NCBI GenBank assembly: GCA_036267255.1
Contig: DATAWK010000030.1
Span: forward strand, 1 to 35,938
DNA length: 35,938 bases
Direction of reading: 5' to 3'
Source: DATAWK01 sp036267255
Lineage (GTDB): Bacteria > Acidobacteriota > Terriglobia > Terriglobales > Acidobacteriaceae
Position numbers and translations under genes: made by a program. Shown in pieces: positions 1 to 7,957 of the stretch; positions within the stretch are counted from its first letter, which is position 1; each line of letters starts with the position of its first letter. The notes beneath the pieces are model-generated. The model did not search any database. It was given only the letters and a program-made list of their open reading frames with translations, and was not told the DNA's origin.

Positions 1-248
1 AGCGTATTACGCCCAGCGCGAACAATGCGTTTGTGCCAGTAGCGCGAGATTCCGTATTTTTGCTCAGCGAGCGCGTAGATGGCCTCATTGATTTCCATCT
101 CCGAAAGGCCGGGACGGATGAGTTTGTTCGACTCGACGTCCGCGAACAGCGCACTCGCCTTACGCTGCGCCTCCAATAAACCAACTTCAATTTCTTCTTC
201 CGATTGTTTCGTGGAGACGTAGCCGCCTTCAGCGTTCTTAGTGTGCAA
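1..248 (-). CDS. M24-family metallopeptidase (Xaa-Pro aminopeptidase-like), N-terminal part
   Basis: An open frame enters from the window edge on the minus strand and covers about 82 residues of the N-terminus. The readable segments KASALFADVESNKLIRPG, SEMEINEAIYALAEQKYG and RYWHKRIVRAGRNT match the start of the pita-bread fold in M24 peptidases that act on Xaa-Pro substrates. The metal ligands would lie beyond the window. I placed the start at a TTG codon (248-246): a TGA lies directly before it in frame, no ATG occurs before the conserved region, and AAGGCGG sits a good distance upstream as a ribosome-binding site. It follows the thioredoxin-like gene by about 30 nt on the same strand, so the two are probably cotranscribed. 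The family call is fairly sure; the start is less so. Confidence 0.7.
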   Translation of the reverse strand, partial: MHTKNAEGGYVSTKQSEEEIEVGLLEAQRKASALFADVESNKLIRPGLSEMEINEAIYALAEQKYGISRYWHKRIVRAGRNT

Positions 249-278
249 TCAATACCGCCTTTTCTAAACCTGCTCTGT

Positions 279-1367
279 TCACTTCTGTTCGAACTCCTGC
301 TGGCAGTTGTTTCCATAAGTGAACGAATGCAGGATGAAATCGTTGCGCTCCGGCTTGAGAACGAGCAGATGCGAACCGAAAGCCGCGTTCTTGACCAGAT
401 AATACATTCGCGGTTCACTCACTTCCAGATACGACCCCTGAGTGTCGAAGTGCAAATCCACTCCAGCGTCGCTCTGATCGATCGGCTTCCCGTCCTGCAG
501 CAGATAAACGCGCACTGGCTTCTTAGGATCGGTGACACTGAGGACGGCATAAACCGAGCGGGCGTGGTAGCGCAGTTGCGCGAGGTCGTGCTTATCGTCC
601 GAGGTAATACCGTCCTGTTGCGTGATCCATCTTCCCGAAAGCAGGACCTTGCCGTCGGCAGGGGCTCCATCCGCATGAAAATCAGTGGCCTCGCCATTAT
701 TCTTGTAGCCTTTGGGATTGGCGATGGCGCCGCGTCCGAACCAATCCCCCACGTAAGTTTCGTCGGTGCAAACCCCGCACGAAGCAGCAAACGTATCTTC
801 CGGCGGATCGAGTGGAAGCTTGGTTACCCCGGGATGTGCAGGCGCGAGCAACGCGCGAATCTTTTCCTCCATCGGCTGGTTATTTCCTTCACCTTCGAGG
901 TGCAGCACAATATTGCCTTCTTGATCGATGAGGTATCGGTTTGGCCAAACGTCGGAATGGTAAGCGTTCCAGATGGAGCCGTGAGTATCGGCAACGACGG
1001 GCCAGGGCAGTTGAAAACGCTTGGCGGCTTCGCGAACATTATCGACGCTGAAGCCGATGGCAAACTCACCGTAATGCACGCCAACTATATCGAAACCGTC
1101 GGAGTGATATTTGGCGTACCAGCGTTTGAGCACGGCGAAGTCACGGATGCAATTAATGCAGGTGAACTCCCAGAAATCGATCAGCAGAACGTGTCCTCGA
1201 TAACCTTTGATCGAGTGCGGAACGTTCTTTGCCCCAACCCCAGCGTCAACCCATTGCGCATCGGGGGTGAAGTTTGGCGCCTTTTGCAGTTTTTGGTCGC
1301 TCGCTCGCGCGAAGTTGACAAGCAGCAGGGTGATGACAAGAGTTGAAACCAGATTTCGCATTACCAT
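279..1367 (-). CDS. Secreted thioredoxin-fold protein, DipZ C-terminal-like
   Basis: The protein has 362 residues. The N-terminus (about 1-22) is a hydrophobic signal peptide ending ARA/S, so it acts in the periplasm. A TlpA/AhpC-type thioredoxin fold follows (about residues 30-175). Its redox motif is CINC within DFWEFTCINCIRDFAVLK, with further conserved stretches GVHYGEFA and WPNRYLIDQEGNIV. This arrangement, followed by a C-terminal beta-rich domain, resembles the soluble C-terminal part of DipZ proteins, but the CcdA-like membrane domain is absent. A second cysteine pair (CGVC, about residue 198) and a C-terminal Cys (NNC) are also present. The likely role is thiol-disulfide exchange or peroxide handling in the envelope; the partner is unknown. 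A second in-frame ATG two codons on is an alternative start. A perfect palindrome lies about 70 nt upstream. Confidence 0.8.
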   Translation of the reverse strand: MVMRNLVSTLVITLLLVNFARASDQKLQKAPNFTPDAQWVDAGVGAKNVPHSIKGYRGHVLLIDFWEFTCINCIRDFAVLKRWYAKYHSDGFDIVGVHYGEFAIGFSVDNVREAAKRFQLPWPVVADTHGSIWNAYHSDVWPNRYLIDQEGNIVLHLEGEGNNQPMEEKIRALLAPAHPGVTKLPLDPPEDTFAASCGVCTDETYVGDWFGRGAIANPKGYKNNGEATDFHADGAPADGKVLLSGRWITQQDGITSDDKHDLAQLRYHARSVYAVLSVTDPKKPVRVYLLQDGKPIDQSDAGVDLHFDTQGSYLEVSEPRMYYLVKNAAFGSHLLVLKPERNDFILHSFTYGNNCQQEFEQK

Positions 1368-1434
1368 CCATTCTAGATCAATGGTCGGCGAAGTCCGGTT
1401 AGCTGCGAGCCGGGCACACTTGTATTGTTTTCTT

Positions 1435-1453
1435 TATATCGTTAGACGATATA
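1435..1453. promoter_or_regulatory. Palindrome TATATCG-N5-CGATATA, copy 1 (operator candidate)
   Basis: A perfect 7+7 bp inverted repeat with a 5-nt spacer (TTAGA). It lies about 70 nt upstream of the thioredoxin-like gene start on the minus strand. On the plus strand it is followed by AAGGGG (1455-1460) and a short 19-codon frame from the ATG at 1465 to 1524, which I do not recognise. An identical-arm copy occurs at 17659-17677. The shape and AT-rich arms suggest a dimeric repressor site; the cognate regulator is unknown. Confidence 0.5.
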
Positions 1454-1564
1454 TAAGGGGATGTATGGCTGAGATGTCATGGCCGACCCGAACCGCCGAA
1501 GAACGCAAGGGGACACGTCCGTAACATTCAAACTACGTGCTCTCCATAGGAACTAATTTTGACT

Positions 1565-1732
1565 TTACAGTGACTCGCTCCCATCAATGATGGCGCGGCG
1601 GTAACAGTCCTTGTGAACCGATCGGCCCTTTGCATCCTGTACAAGCTCGTCCGACGGGCAGGGCTTTTCGCAGAGAGAACAGATTGGAGCGGGGATGGGA
1701 ACGGTGGAGTGGGTCGGGGTGCCTTGGGTCAT
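1565..1732 (-). CDS. Small Cys/His-rich protein (zinc-binding-like), 55 aa
   Basis: The ATG at 1732 overlaps the stop of the upstream small gene in an ATGA arrangement, which indicates translational coupling. The protein has an 18-residue Thr/Pro-rich lead and then ICSLCEKPCPSDELV and GRSVHKDCYRRAI, a C-x2-C...H-x2-C layout typical of small zinc-knuckle or LIM-like units. A longer reading frame extends upstream to 1840 but would overlap the preceding gene heavily, so I prefer the coupled start. I do not recognise the family. The pairing with another C-x2-C/H-x-C protein suggests the two act together. Confidence 0.55.
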   Translation of the reverse strand: MTQGTPTHSTVPIPAPICSLCEKPCPSDELVQDAKGRSVHKDCYRRAIIDGSESL

Positions 1733-2052
1733 AGGTAGCAATCGTGGGCGTCGAACTCGGCGCGCACCGCAAGCAATTGATCGTCGATCAGCTTGCCTGC
1801 CTGGGGCCTCGATTCGAATTTCTTTCCACACGCGCCACAAAACGCAATCACAGCCTTGTCGTTCTCCAGGTCGGAGAAGCTGAGATCACGCTGCGGTTTT
1901 GTCGAAAGCGTATGCACGAAAACCTGCTGGAAGAGCCTAGCACCGAACGAGTACGCCGCAGAGCGCCAAGTTGCGCCAGCTAGCGCGAGCGTGAAGGAAA
2001 GCAGATTCTGATTCCGGTGCGTAGAACTCGGTAACAGCTCGGGGCAAGTCAA
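1729..2052 (-). CDS. Small protein with C-terminal C-x2-C...H-x-C motif
   Basis: The reading frame spans 107 codons from the first ATG. The convincing part is the C-terminal half, VIAFCGACGKKFES followed by KLIDDQLLAVRAEFDAHDC, a zinc-ribbon-like C-x2-C...H-x-C pattern. The N-terminal half (about residues 1-65) is low in recognisable signal, and the true start may be further in, for example a GTG just before IAFCGACG. The stop overlaps the next gene's ATG, so the two form a coupled pair. The family is not recognised and the function is unknown. Confidence 0.5.
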   Translation of the reverse strand: MTCPELLPSSTHRNQNLLSFTLALAGATWRSAAYSFGARLFQQVFVHTLSTKPQRDLSFSDLENDKAVIAFCGACGKKFESRPQAGKLIDDQLLAVRAEFDAHDCYL

Positions 2053-2271
2053 TCGAGCTACTGTATGACGTTGCTATACCGTGTCCGGCACACGTTCGTA
2101 TGAATGCGGCTCATTATATAGTTGTATGCAGCAAGCGGCGGGGCGGATGGTCTCTGATGTGTCTGGATGGTCTTAGTCTCAAAGCCGACGGTCATCTATA
2201 GAAGCAGCAAGATTTGGACGACCAAGCCATGGGCTGGAAATTGGCAAAAATTTGGCTCGAGCGAGAGATGA

Positions 2272-2400
2272 GCCAAGGAACGAATCAGAAAGCTAAGGTT
2301 TTGGCGTCAGGTGGAAGAACTTTGCCGCCGAGCTTTGGAACTCGATGAAAGCGGCCGCGCCGACGTTTCTCCGCTCCGCTTGCCAAGGTGACGACCCCGG
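2272..2400 (+). other. Frame-broken N-terminal extension of the downstream kinase
   Basis: Upstream of the kinase frame, the same frame reads WRQVEELCRRALELDESGRAD (2302-2364), the helical lead usual in bacterial protein kinases of this type. It then hits a TGA at 2389. Between 2366 and 2398 the next frame reads FLRSACQGDDP, which is the expected continuation, and the original frame resumes at 2401 with LRHKMESFLTHEKN. Two small compensating indels would therefore restore one continuous N-terminus. The rest of the upstream gap (2053-2271) shows no gene; it holds only a short palindrome CGTGT-CCGGC-ACACG (2080-2094). Confidence 0.6.
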
Positions 2401-2412
2401 TTGCGTCATAAG

Positions 2413-5400
2413 ATGGAGTCGTTCTTGACTCATGAGAAAAATATCGAGCATCTTATGGAAACTTCCGCTCTGGAGGTCGCGGGAAAAGCCCTGGCCAACG
2501 CGAACAGCAAGGAAAACGTGAAGAGCATCGTTGGAAGCACGGTTTCACATTATCGCGTGATCGACAAGCTGGGTGCCGGAGGGATGGGCGTAGTCTACAA
2601 GGCGGAAGACACCAATCTCGGTCGTCTCGTAGCTCTGAAATTCTTAGCCGACGATATAGCGCGCGACTCGCAGGCTCTCAGCCGGTTTCAGCGCGAAGCC
2701 AAAGCCGCATCGGGACTGAACCACCCCAACATTGTCACCATTTACGAACTTGGAAATGTCGACGGAACGCACTATATCGCAATGGAAATGGTTTCCGGCG
2801 AGACTCTCCGTTCGCTGATCGCTTCTCAGCCGGTTCCCTTTCGCAAGGCCATCGCCATCGCCACGCAGGTTGCCGATGCCCTTGCCAAAGCTCATGAAAC
2901 CGGTCTGGTCCATCGTGATCTGAAACCTGAGAACCTAATGGTTGCCGAGGATGGTACCGCCAAGATTCTCGACTTCGGTTTGGCAAAGCTCCGCGGACCC
3001 GATCAAAACCTGGATTCTGACGCCTCGACTTTGGTGAGTTCGATCAGCGAGCCAGGAACAGTGATGGGAACGATCGGCTATATGTCTCCTGAACAGATGA
3101 ATGGCGGCATCGTAGACTTTCGTTCAGATCAGTTCTCTTTCGGCGCAGTGCTCCATGAAATGGTTAACGGGCGTCCGGCGTTTCCAGGAAGAACCAGAGC
3201 GGAAATCATGGCTGCCATTCTCCGCGACCAGCCGGAGCGGCTGACTTCGATCAAGCTTCAGGTGCCAGCACCTTTCTTCTGGATTCTGGAGCGGTGCCTG
3301 GCCAAGGACCCGAATCAGCGTTACGCATCGACTCGAGATCTCGTTCGCGATCTCACGAGGATTCGCGACCTGCGCATTGATCCCGGCACTCGGGACGCGC
3401 TCCCCAGTTCAAGCAGCATTCCCGTCCAACGCACGGCGCTTGTAGGACGCGAACGGGAAGTCGCTGCTCTTCGGCATCTCGTCGAAAGGGACGATGTCCG
3501 GCTGATCACGCTAACGGGGCCCGGTGGGATCGGAAAGACCCGGCTCGCCCTACAGGTAGTTGCTGAAATGACGGGAGGCTTCGCCGGCGGCGTTTGTTTC
3601 GTTTCCCTTTCGGCCGTCGGCAAAACCGAGTCGCTGACTGCGGCGATGGCGCGGGGGGTTGGACTGCGTGAAATACCGGGTCAGTCGGCAGACGAGACCC
3701 TGAGAGAGTACGTTAGCGGGCTCACCCAGCCATTGCTTCTGTTACTCGACAACTTTGAACATCTACTCTCCGCAAGTTCTGATGTCGCGGAGTTGCTCAC
3801 TCTAAGCCCTAATCTGAAAGTGGTCGTAACCAGCCAGGCATTGCTTCACATTTACGGGGAGCACGAATTTCCCGTCCCACCTCTACCAGTGCCTGATGCG
3901 AAATCCGGGGCCATCGCGCCGGAATCCCTTTTACATTTCCCCGCGGTCGCGCTTTTTCTGGAGCGCGCCAAAGCTGCAAAGAACGATTTCAGGCTAACAA
4001 AGGAAAATGCAGCAGCCATTGCCGCCATCTGTGTGCGGCTGGACGGATTGCCCCTTTCGATCGAACTGGCCGCGTCCCGCGTCAAAATGCTTTCGCCTGC
4101 CGCCATGTTGACACGCCTGGACTCCTCGCTGACTTTGCTCACAGGCGGGGCGCGTGATCTGCCCGTGCGCCAGCAAACGCTTCGCGGGACCGTGGATTGG
4201 AGTTACAGCCTGCTTAATGCCGCGGAGCAAAGCCTCTTTCGGCGGCTTTCCGTGTTCGTCGGCGGCTGCACGTTGGAAGCTGTTGAAGCCGTGTGCGACA
4301 CCAAGGCCGACCTTGGCTTGGATGTGCTCGATGGCGTGACGTCGATGGTCGACAAGAGCCTGGCGCAGCAACTCGAGCACTCCGGAGCAGAGACGCGCTT
4401 TGTGATGCTCTCGGCGATTCGAGAATATGCTTTGGAACGTTTGGCGGGAAGTGGCGAGGAGTTTGCAACTCGACGCGCTCATGCTGCGTATTACCTTGTG
4501 CTTGCCGAGGAATGCGGCGGTGAACTGGCCACCCATCCCGAGTGGCTTGAGCGTTTCGATCTCGAGCAGAATAATTTTCGCGAAGCATTGGAATTTCTGA
4601 TTAAAACCGGCGATGCAGAATGGGGCATGCGCCTCGGCTCCGCACTTTTTCACTTCTGGGAGACGCGTGAGCACTTCTCGGAAGGCCGCGCGTTATTGGA
4701 GAGACTCCTGAAGTTGCCGGGAGCAGGCCAGCCCAAAATGCGCGCTCGCCCTTTGTTCTACGCCGCGGTTCTCGCCGTCGCACAGGGAGATTTCCCATCC
4801 GCTCAGAAATTGCAGGAGGAAAGTCTGGAGGCCTGCCGCGAACTGCACGACCACCGCGGGGCCGCCGTGGCGCTCAACGCATTAGGGGTCACGGCCCGCG
4901 ATCGTGGCGATCTCAAAGAAGCGTGTTCACTCTTCGAGCAGTGTGCCGCGACATGGAGAGAGCTGGGTTCTTCTGTTGATACTGCTCGTGCACTTAGCAA
5001 CCTGGCCAATGTGGTCAGGTTGCAGGGTGACCTTGGCCGTGCTTCGGCGCTTTATGAAGAGTGTCTGGCCATTTTTCGCCAGACCGGCGACCACTCCGGT
5101 GTGGCTTGGACACTGAACTACCAAGGCGATCTCATGCGCGAGTCGGTTGATGCCAGCGCTGCTCGCTCGTATTACGAGCAGAGTCTTTCATCGTTCAGGC
5201 AACTAGCGGATGGGTGGGGCGTCGCGAGCGCCTTATGCGACTTGGCTCGGCTTGGTGCGGCAGAGGGTAAGCATGACGATGCGGAGCATCTTTACGGCGA
5301 GAGCGTCAAGATGTTCCAGGATCTCGGACATAAACGTGGAATCGCGAGGGTGCTCGAGTGTTTCGCGGTCAGTGCAGCGGCACAGTCCAGACCGGAGCAG

Positions 5401-5637
5401 GCCTTGCGCCTCGCAGGAGCCGCTGCCGCATTACGCCAGCGCGTCGGTGCGCCCCTCATTCCCGCCGAACAGGCCGGGTTGGAAAGGAAGCTGGAACCTG
5501 CGCGCAACCAGCTTACAAACACCGCCAGCCTGCAGGCCTGGTCGTCCGGCTGGGAGATGTCGCCAGAGGAAGCGGTGCACGAGATCCTGGGCTCGAAGGG
5601 CGATTCGGGCACAGGTCATGGTTCTGCCAGCGGTTAA
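2413..5637 (+). CDS. Ser/Thr protein kinase fused to STAND ATPase and TPR repeats
   Basis: A cytosolic signalling protein of about 1,074 residues. Positions below are numbered from the TTG at 2401. The kinase domain spans about 51-325, with Gly loop LGAGGMGVVYKAED, the VALK lysine (80), catalytic HRDLKPEN (171-178) and DFG (191-193), so it should be active. A NB-ARC/STAND ATPase follows (about 345-650), with P-loop GPGGIGKT (373-380), Walker B LLLLLDNFEHLL and the GLPLSIELAASR motif. The remainder is helical with several TPRs of about 40 residues. The C-terminus keeps the WSSGWEMSPEEAV motif that normally precedes a LuxR-type HTH in ATPase regulators, but no HTH follows, so output is probably phosphorylation. 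I chose the ATG at 2413; TTG 2401 and ATG 2455 are alternatives, and family homology extends further upstream out of frame. Its stop codon overlaps that of the convergent DUF4242 gene in a shared TTAA. Confidence 0.88.
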   Translation: MESFLTHEKNIEHLMETSALEVAGKALANANSKENVKSIVGSTVSHYRVIDKLGAGGMGVVYKAEDTNLGRLVALKFLADDIARDSQALSRFQREAKAASGLNHPNIVTIYELGNVDGTHYIAMEMVSGETLRSLIASQPVPFRKAIAIATQVADALAKAHETGLVHRDLKPENLMVAEDGTAKILDFGLAKLRGPDQNLDSDASTLVSSISEPGTVMGTIGYMSPEQMNGGIVDFRSDQFSFGAVLHEMVNGRPAFPGRTRAEIMAAILRDQPERLTSIKLQVPAPFFWILERCLAKDPNQRYASTRDLVRDLTRIRDLRIDPGTRDALPSSSSIPVQRTALVGREREVAALRHLVERDDVRLITLTGPGGIGKTRLALQVVAEMTGGFAGGVCFVSLSAVGKTESLTAAMARGVGLREIPGQSADETLREYVSGLTQPLLLLLDNFEHLLSASSDVAELLTLSPNLKVVVTSQALLHIYGEHEFPVPPLPVPDAKSGAIAPESLLHFPAVALFLERAKAAKNDFRLTKENAAAIAAICVRLDGLPLSIELAASRVKMLSPAAMLTRLDSSLTLLTGGARDLPVRQQTLRGTVDWSYSLLNAAEQSLFRRLSVFVGGCTLEAVEAVCDTKADLGLDVLDGVTSMVDKSLAQQLEHSGAETRFVMLSAIREYALERLAGSGEEFATRRAHAAYYLVLAEECGGELATHPEWLERFDLEQNNFREALEFLIKTGDAEWGMRLGSALFHFWETREHFSEGRALLERLLKLPGAGQPKMRARPLFYAAVLAVAQGDFPSAQKLQEESLEACRELHDHRGAAVALNALGVTARDRGDLKEACSLFEQCAATWRELGSSVDTARALSNLANVVRLQGDLGRASALYEECLAIFRQTGDHSGVAWTLNYQGDLMRESVDASAARSYYEQSLSSFRQLADGWGVASALCDLARLGAAEGKHDDAEHLYGESVKMFQDLGHKRGIARVLECFAVSAAAQSRPEQALRLAGAAAALRQRVGAPLIPAEQAGLERKLEPARNQLTNTASLQAWSSGWEMSPEEAVHEILGSKGDSGTGHGSASG

Positions 5638-5906
5638 CCTGCTGTCTTGGGGTCGATCAATCGACGTACCGCTGACACTCGGTTCACGGGGAATCCGCCA
5701 CGACGCCCATGTTCACGGACGCTTTCCTCATCCGGCGCCTGGTACACGCAATAAACCTTGTCGCCAGTCACGTAGCTGTGCAGCCACTTAATCTTTGGAC
5801 CCATGTCGTTGAGAACGCCTACTGATTTCTTGGCAATTTCCTGGAGTTCCGCGTCCGACAGATTTCCTGCTCCCGGGATATCACGCTCGATTACATATTC
5901 AGGCAT
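5634..5906 (-). CDS. DUF4242 (SCO4226-like) small protein
   Basis: The protein has 90 residues: MPEYVIERDIPGAG, then KSVGVLNDMGPKIKWLHSYV, DKVYCVYQAPDEE and REHGRRGGFPVNRV, which are the hallmark stretches of the DUF4242 family. These are compact ferredoxin-like dimers; the Streptomyces member SCO4226 was described as nickel-binding. I took the ATG at 5906 because GAGG lies 5 nt before it; a GTG two codons upstream is less likely. It sits 58 nt after the cyclase-family gene on the same strand and is probably the last gene of the minus-strand operon. Its biochemical role here is unknown. Confidence 0.8.
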   Translation of the reverse strand: MPEYVIERDIPGAGNLSDAELQEIAKKSVGVLNDMGPKIKWLHSYVTGDKVYCVYQAPDEESVREHGRRGGFPVNRVSAVRRLIDPKTAG

Positions 5907-5964
5907 AGGCACCTCACAGCTTTGCTATGGTAGCAAATTCATTCTCTACTGGTTGGAGCTCGAG

Positions 5965-6741
5965 TCAAGCGGTGATCGCGATGACGCGGAGTGGGCTGCC
6001 CGAACCGCCAGCGATTTTCAACGGCGCGGCGATGACGACGGCTCCGGTCGCCGGAAGCTGATCCAGATTGCACAAGCTGGCCAAGCCGAACTTGCCGCTG
6101 CCGTGCATCAGGTAGTGATTGGGGAATGGAGGATCGAAGGTGAATGCCTGACCGGCATCAGTCCCGACAGTTTCCACGCCCACGCCAAGCACTTCTCTTT
6201 CTTGGGCTAGTAGCGCCGAACTTTCGCGGGCTAACCCTGGAGTGTGCGGACCACTTTCCTTCGCGTTGATGTAATCCTTCGGGTCTTTGCGCTTCGACCA
6301 GTCGGTGCGCAAGAGAACCCATGCGCCTGCTGGGATGCGGCCGTGCTCTTCCTCCCACTCCCGGATGCGCTCGGCAGGCAGAAGATAGTCCGGGTCGCGA
6401 GCACATTCGACCGTGATATCCATCACGCAAGCCGGGCCAATAAATTTTTTCGGCGGTATGCGGTCGACCGAATTGTCAGGGAGATCCTTTCCTGAAACCC
6501 AGTGGATTGGTGCGTCGAAGTGGGTTCCGGTGTGTTCGCCGGTTTCAAATCCGTTCCAATACCAGGCGGGACCACGCTCATCATAGTAGGACAGCTCCCA
6601 GATTTTGAAAGCAGGGGTGTTGTTGAACTGCGGCGGCAGAGGCAGTAACGGTGTCTGTGGACTCAAAGGCTGAGTGAGATCCACCACACGCAGGTGGCCC
6701 GCTGCTAGTTCTTCAAGCAATTGAGCCAGGACATGAGACAT
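5965..6741 (-). CDS. Cyclase-family metal-dependent hydrolase (kynurenine formamidase-like)
   Basis: The protein has 258 residues of the cyclase superfamily (PF04199), which includes kynurenine formamidase and isatin hydrolase. The signature HTGTHFDAPIHW (His/Asp metal ligands) is intact near residue 90, preceded by VVDLTQPLSP, the usual opening of the fold. Later conserved pieces include GAWVLLRTDWSKR and GVETVGTDAGQA. It probably hydrolyses an amide, lactam or ester in a metal-dependent reaction; the substrate cannot be read from sequence. The start ATG at 6741 has an excellent AAGGAGG ribosome-binding site. It lies 72 nt downstream of the decarboxylase beta subunit and shares its operon. 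Confidence 0.85.
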   Translation of the reverse strand: MSHVLAQLLEELAAGHLRVVDLTQPLSPQTPLLPLPPQFNNTPAFKIWELSYYDERGPAWYWNGFETGEHTGTHFDAPIHWVSGKDLPDNSVDRIPPKKFIGPACVMDITVECARDPDYLLPAERIREWEEEHGRIPAGAWVLLRTDWSKRKDPKDYINAKESGPHTPGLARESSALLAQEREVLGVGVETVGTDAGQAFTFDPPFPNHYLMHGSGKFGLASLCNLDQLPATGAVVIAAPLKIAGGSGSPLRVIAITA

Positions 6742-6813
6742 TCGCCCCTCCTTATTAGTATTCGTCGTTCGTACGGCTGGCCGTTGTTTTCCCTGCCAGA
6801 GTTGTGCAGAGAA

Positions 6814-7386
6814 TCACCGCCGCTTGAGCGATTGGATGTGACGCCGGAACTCAAAGCGATTTTCCAGCAAAGAGAGATCGGTGATATAGCCGGCTGGGCC
6901 GGTTGCCTCCACCTTTGCCACAATGGTGGTCAGTTGGTTGCCGCGCAACGCGTCTTTCACTGAGCTGGTGAAATCCTCCACCGTGCGCACCGTGAGCGAT
7001 TCCGGAACTCCGGATGCGCGGGCGATTCCTTCCAAATCGGTTCCTGTACCGGTTGCGGTAGGAAAGCCTCCGACCGACAACAAGCTCTCGTTGTCAAAAA
7101 CAACATGGACCAGATTGCGAGGTTTGTACCGCGCCATGGTGCTGAGAGTGCCTAGATTCATCAGGAGCGACCCGTCGCCATCGAAAACAATGATTTTTTG
7201 CTCCGGCAGAGATAGCGCTAAGCCTAATCCGGTAGAAGAGGCGAGGCCCATGGCGTGTTGCAGATAAAAGAAATTTGGCCGGTGACCGAGCGAATGCAGT
7301 TCGGCCGCAGTCGCGCCCATAATCGTAACGACCAGACAGTTCTCCAGTTCGGGATAAATAGCTCGGAGACATTCGAGGCGCAGCAT
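6814..7386 (-). CDS. ThDP-dependent decarboxylase, beta (PP-domain) subunit, ComE-like
   Basis: The protein has 190 residues covering the pyrophosphate-binding domain of a ThDP enzyme. The ThDP motif is visible: FDGDGSLLMNLGTLST followed by VVFDNESLLSVGG (GDG...N). HAMGLASSTGLGLAL upstream of it is also typical. Two-subunit enzymes of this size are sulfopyruvate decarboxylase (ComD/ComE) and its phosphonopyruvate-decarboxylase relatives; which 2-oxo-acid is used here is not decided. I took the ATG at 7386, which overlaps the alpha-subunit stop as TAATG. GGGAGGAG in the end of the alpha gene serves as ribosome-binding site, so synthesis is coupled and gives a matched alpha/beta pair. Confidence 0.82.
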   Translation of the reverse strand: MLRLECLRAIYPELENCLVVTIMGATAAELHSLGHRPNFFYLQHAMGLASSTGLGLALSLPEQKIIVFDGDGSLLMNLGTLSTMARYKPRNLVHVVFDNESLLSVGGFPTATGTGTDLEGIARASGVPESLTVRTVEDFTSSVKDALRGNQLTTIVAKVEATGPAGYITDLSLLENRFEFRRHIQSLKRR

Positions 7387-7898
7387 TACTCCTCCCACAT
7401 CAGATCGCGCGTAAGCAAAAGCGCAACGGGTTGAAGGCTGCTTTCGGCCAGCGTTTGCGCATGGCGAATGCGTTTCTCGACGTTCTCGACCCGGTCGAGA
7501 AAAGAGTAAGGAATGCCCATGGCGCGCAATAAGGATTCCGTAACGTTCCCACCCTGGGTTTGCCACGGATCACGCTCGCCAAAGCTCCCACGGTAGCTGA
7601 TGAGCATCAACAAGGGAATTTTGTACAGATGAGCGAATGAAACGATACCGTTGATCGACGCCAGGAAGCCGTGGTTCTGCATCAGCATGGCGGACTTGAC
7701 GCCGGCGAAGTGCGCTCCCGCCGAAATGCCCACTCCTTCCTCTTCTTTTGCCAGTCGGACAAGAATCATTTCCGGGTCGTCGTCCGCCATGCGAATGAGA
7801 TGAACGAGCCAGGTCTCCGGCAGAGCCGAGAGCATCCGGATGTCACACCTTTTCAGAGCATCGAAAATGACTTTCGAACTGGCTACGGATACTGGCAT
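7386..7898 (-). CDS. ThDP-dependent decarboxylase, alpha (PYR-domain) subunit, ComD-like
   Basis: The protein has 170 residues corresponding to the pyrimidine-binding domain. LAKEEEGVGISAGAHFAG carries the conserved catalytic Glu that activates ThDP, and SAMLMQNHGFLASINGI and PLLMLISYRGSFGERDPW are characteristic of the sulfopyruvate/phosphonopyruvate decarboxylase group. It should form a hetero-oligomer with the directly coupled beta subunit. It is the first gene of the minus-strand arm and diverges from the class V aminotransferase gene across about 110 nt. The neighbouring transaminase-fold enzymes suggest its 2-oxo-acid substrate comes from an amino acid, but this is inference. Confidence 0.82.
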   Translation of the reverse strand: MPVSVASSKVIFDALKRCDIRMLSALPETWLVHLIRMADDDPEMILVRLAKEEEGVGISAGAHFAGVKSAMLMQNHGFLASINGIVSFAHLYKIPLLMLISYRGSFGERDPWQTQGGNVTESLLRAMGIPYSFLDRVENVEKRIRHAQTLAESSLQPVALLLTRDLMWEE

Positions 7899-7957
7899 AT
7901 TAGGCGATGTCGGAAAGAGCGGCTTTTACTCAGAAAACGAAAACAGATATTCTAGCC

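Noticed and set aside
204..1346. Long plus-strand open frame opposite the thioredoxin-like gene
   Set aside because: It is antisense to a gene with a signal peptide and clear CxxC motif, and its translation shows no family signal.
5631..5640. Shared TTAA stop overlap between the kinase and DUF4242 genes as a regulatory feature
   Set aside because: Convergent genes sharing a palindromic stop are common in compact genomes; no terminator hairpin is visible and nothing more is implied.
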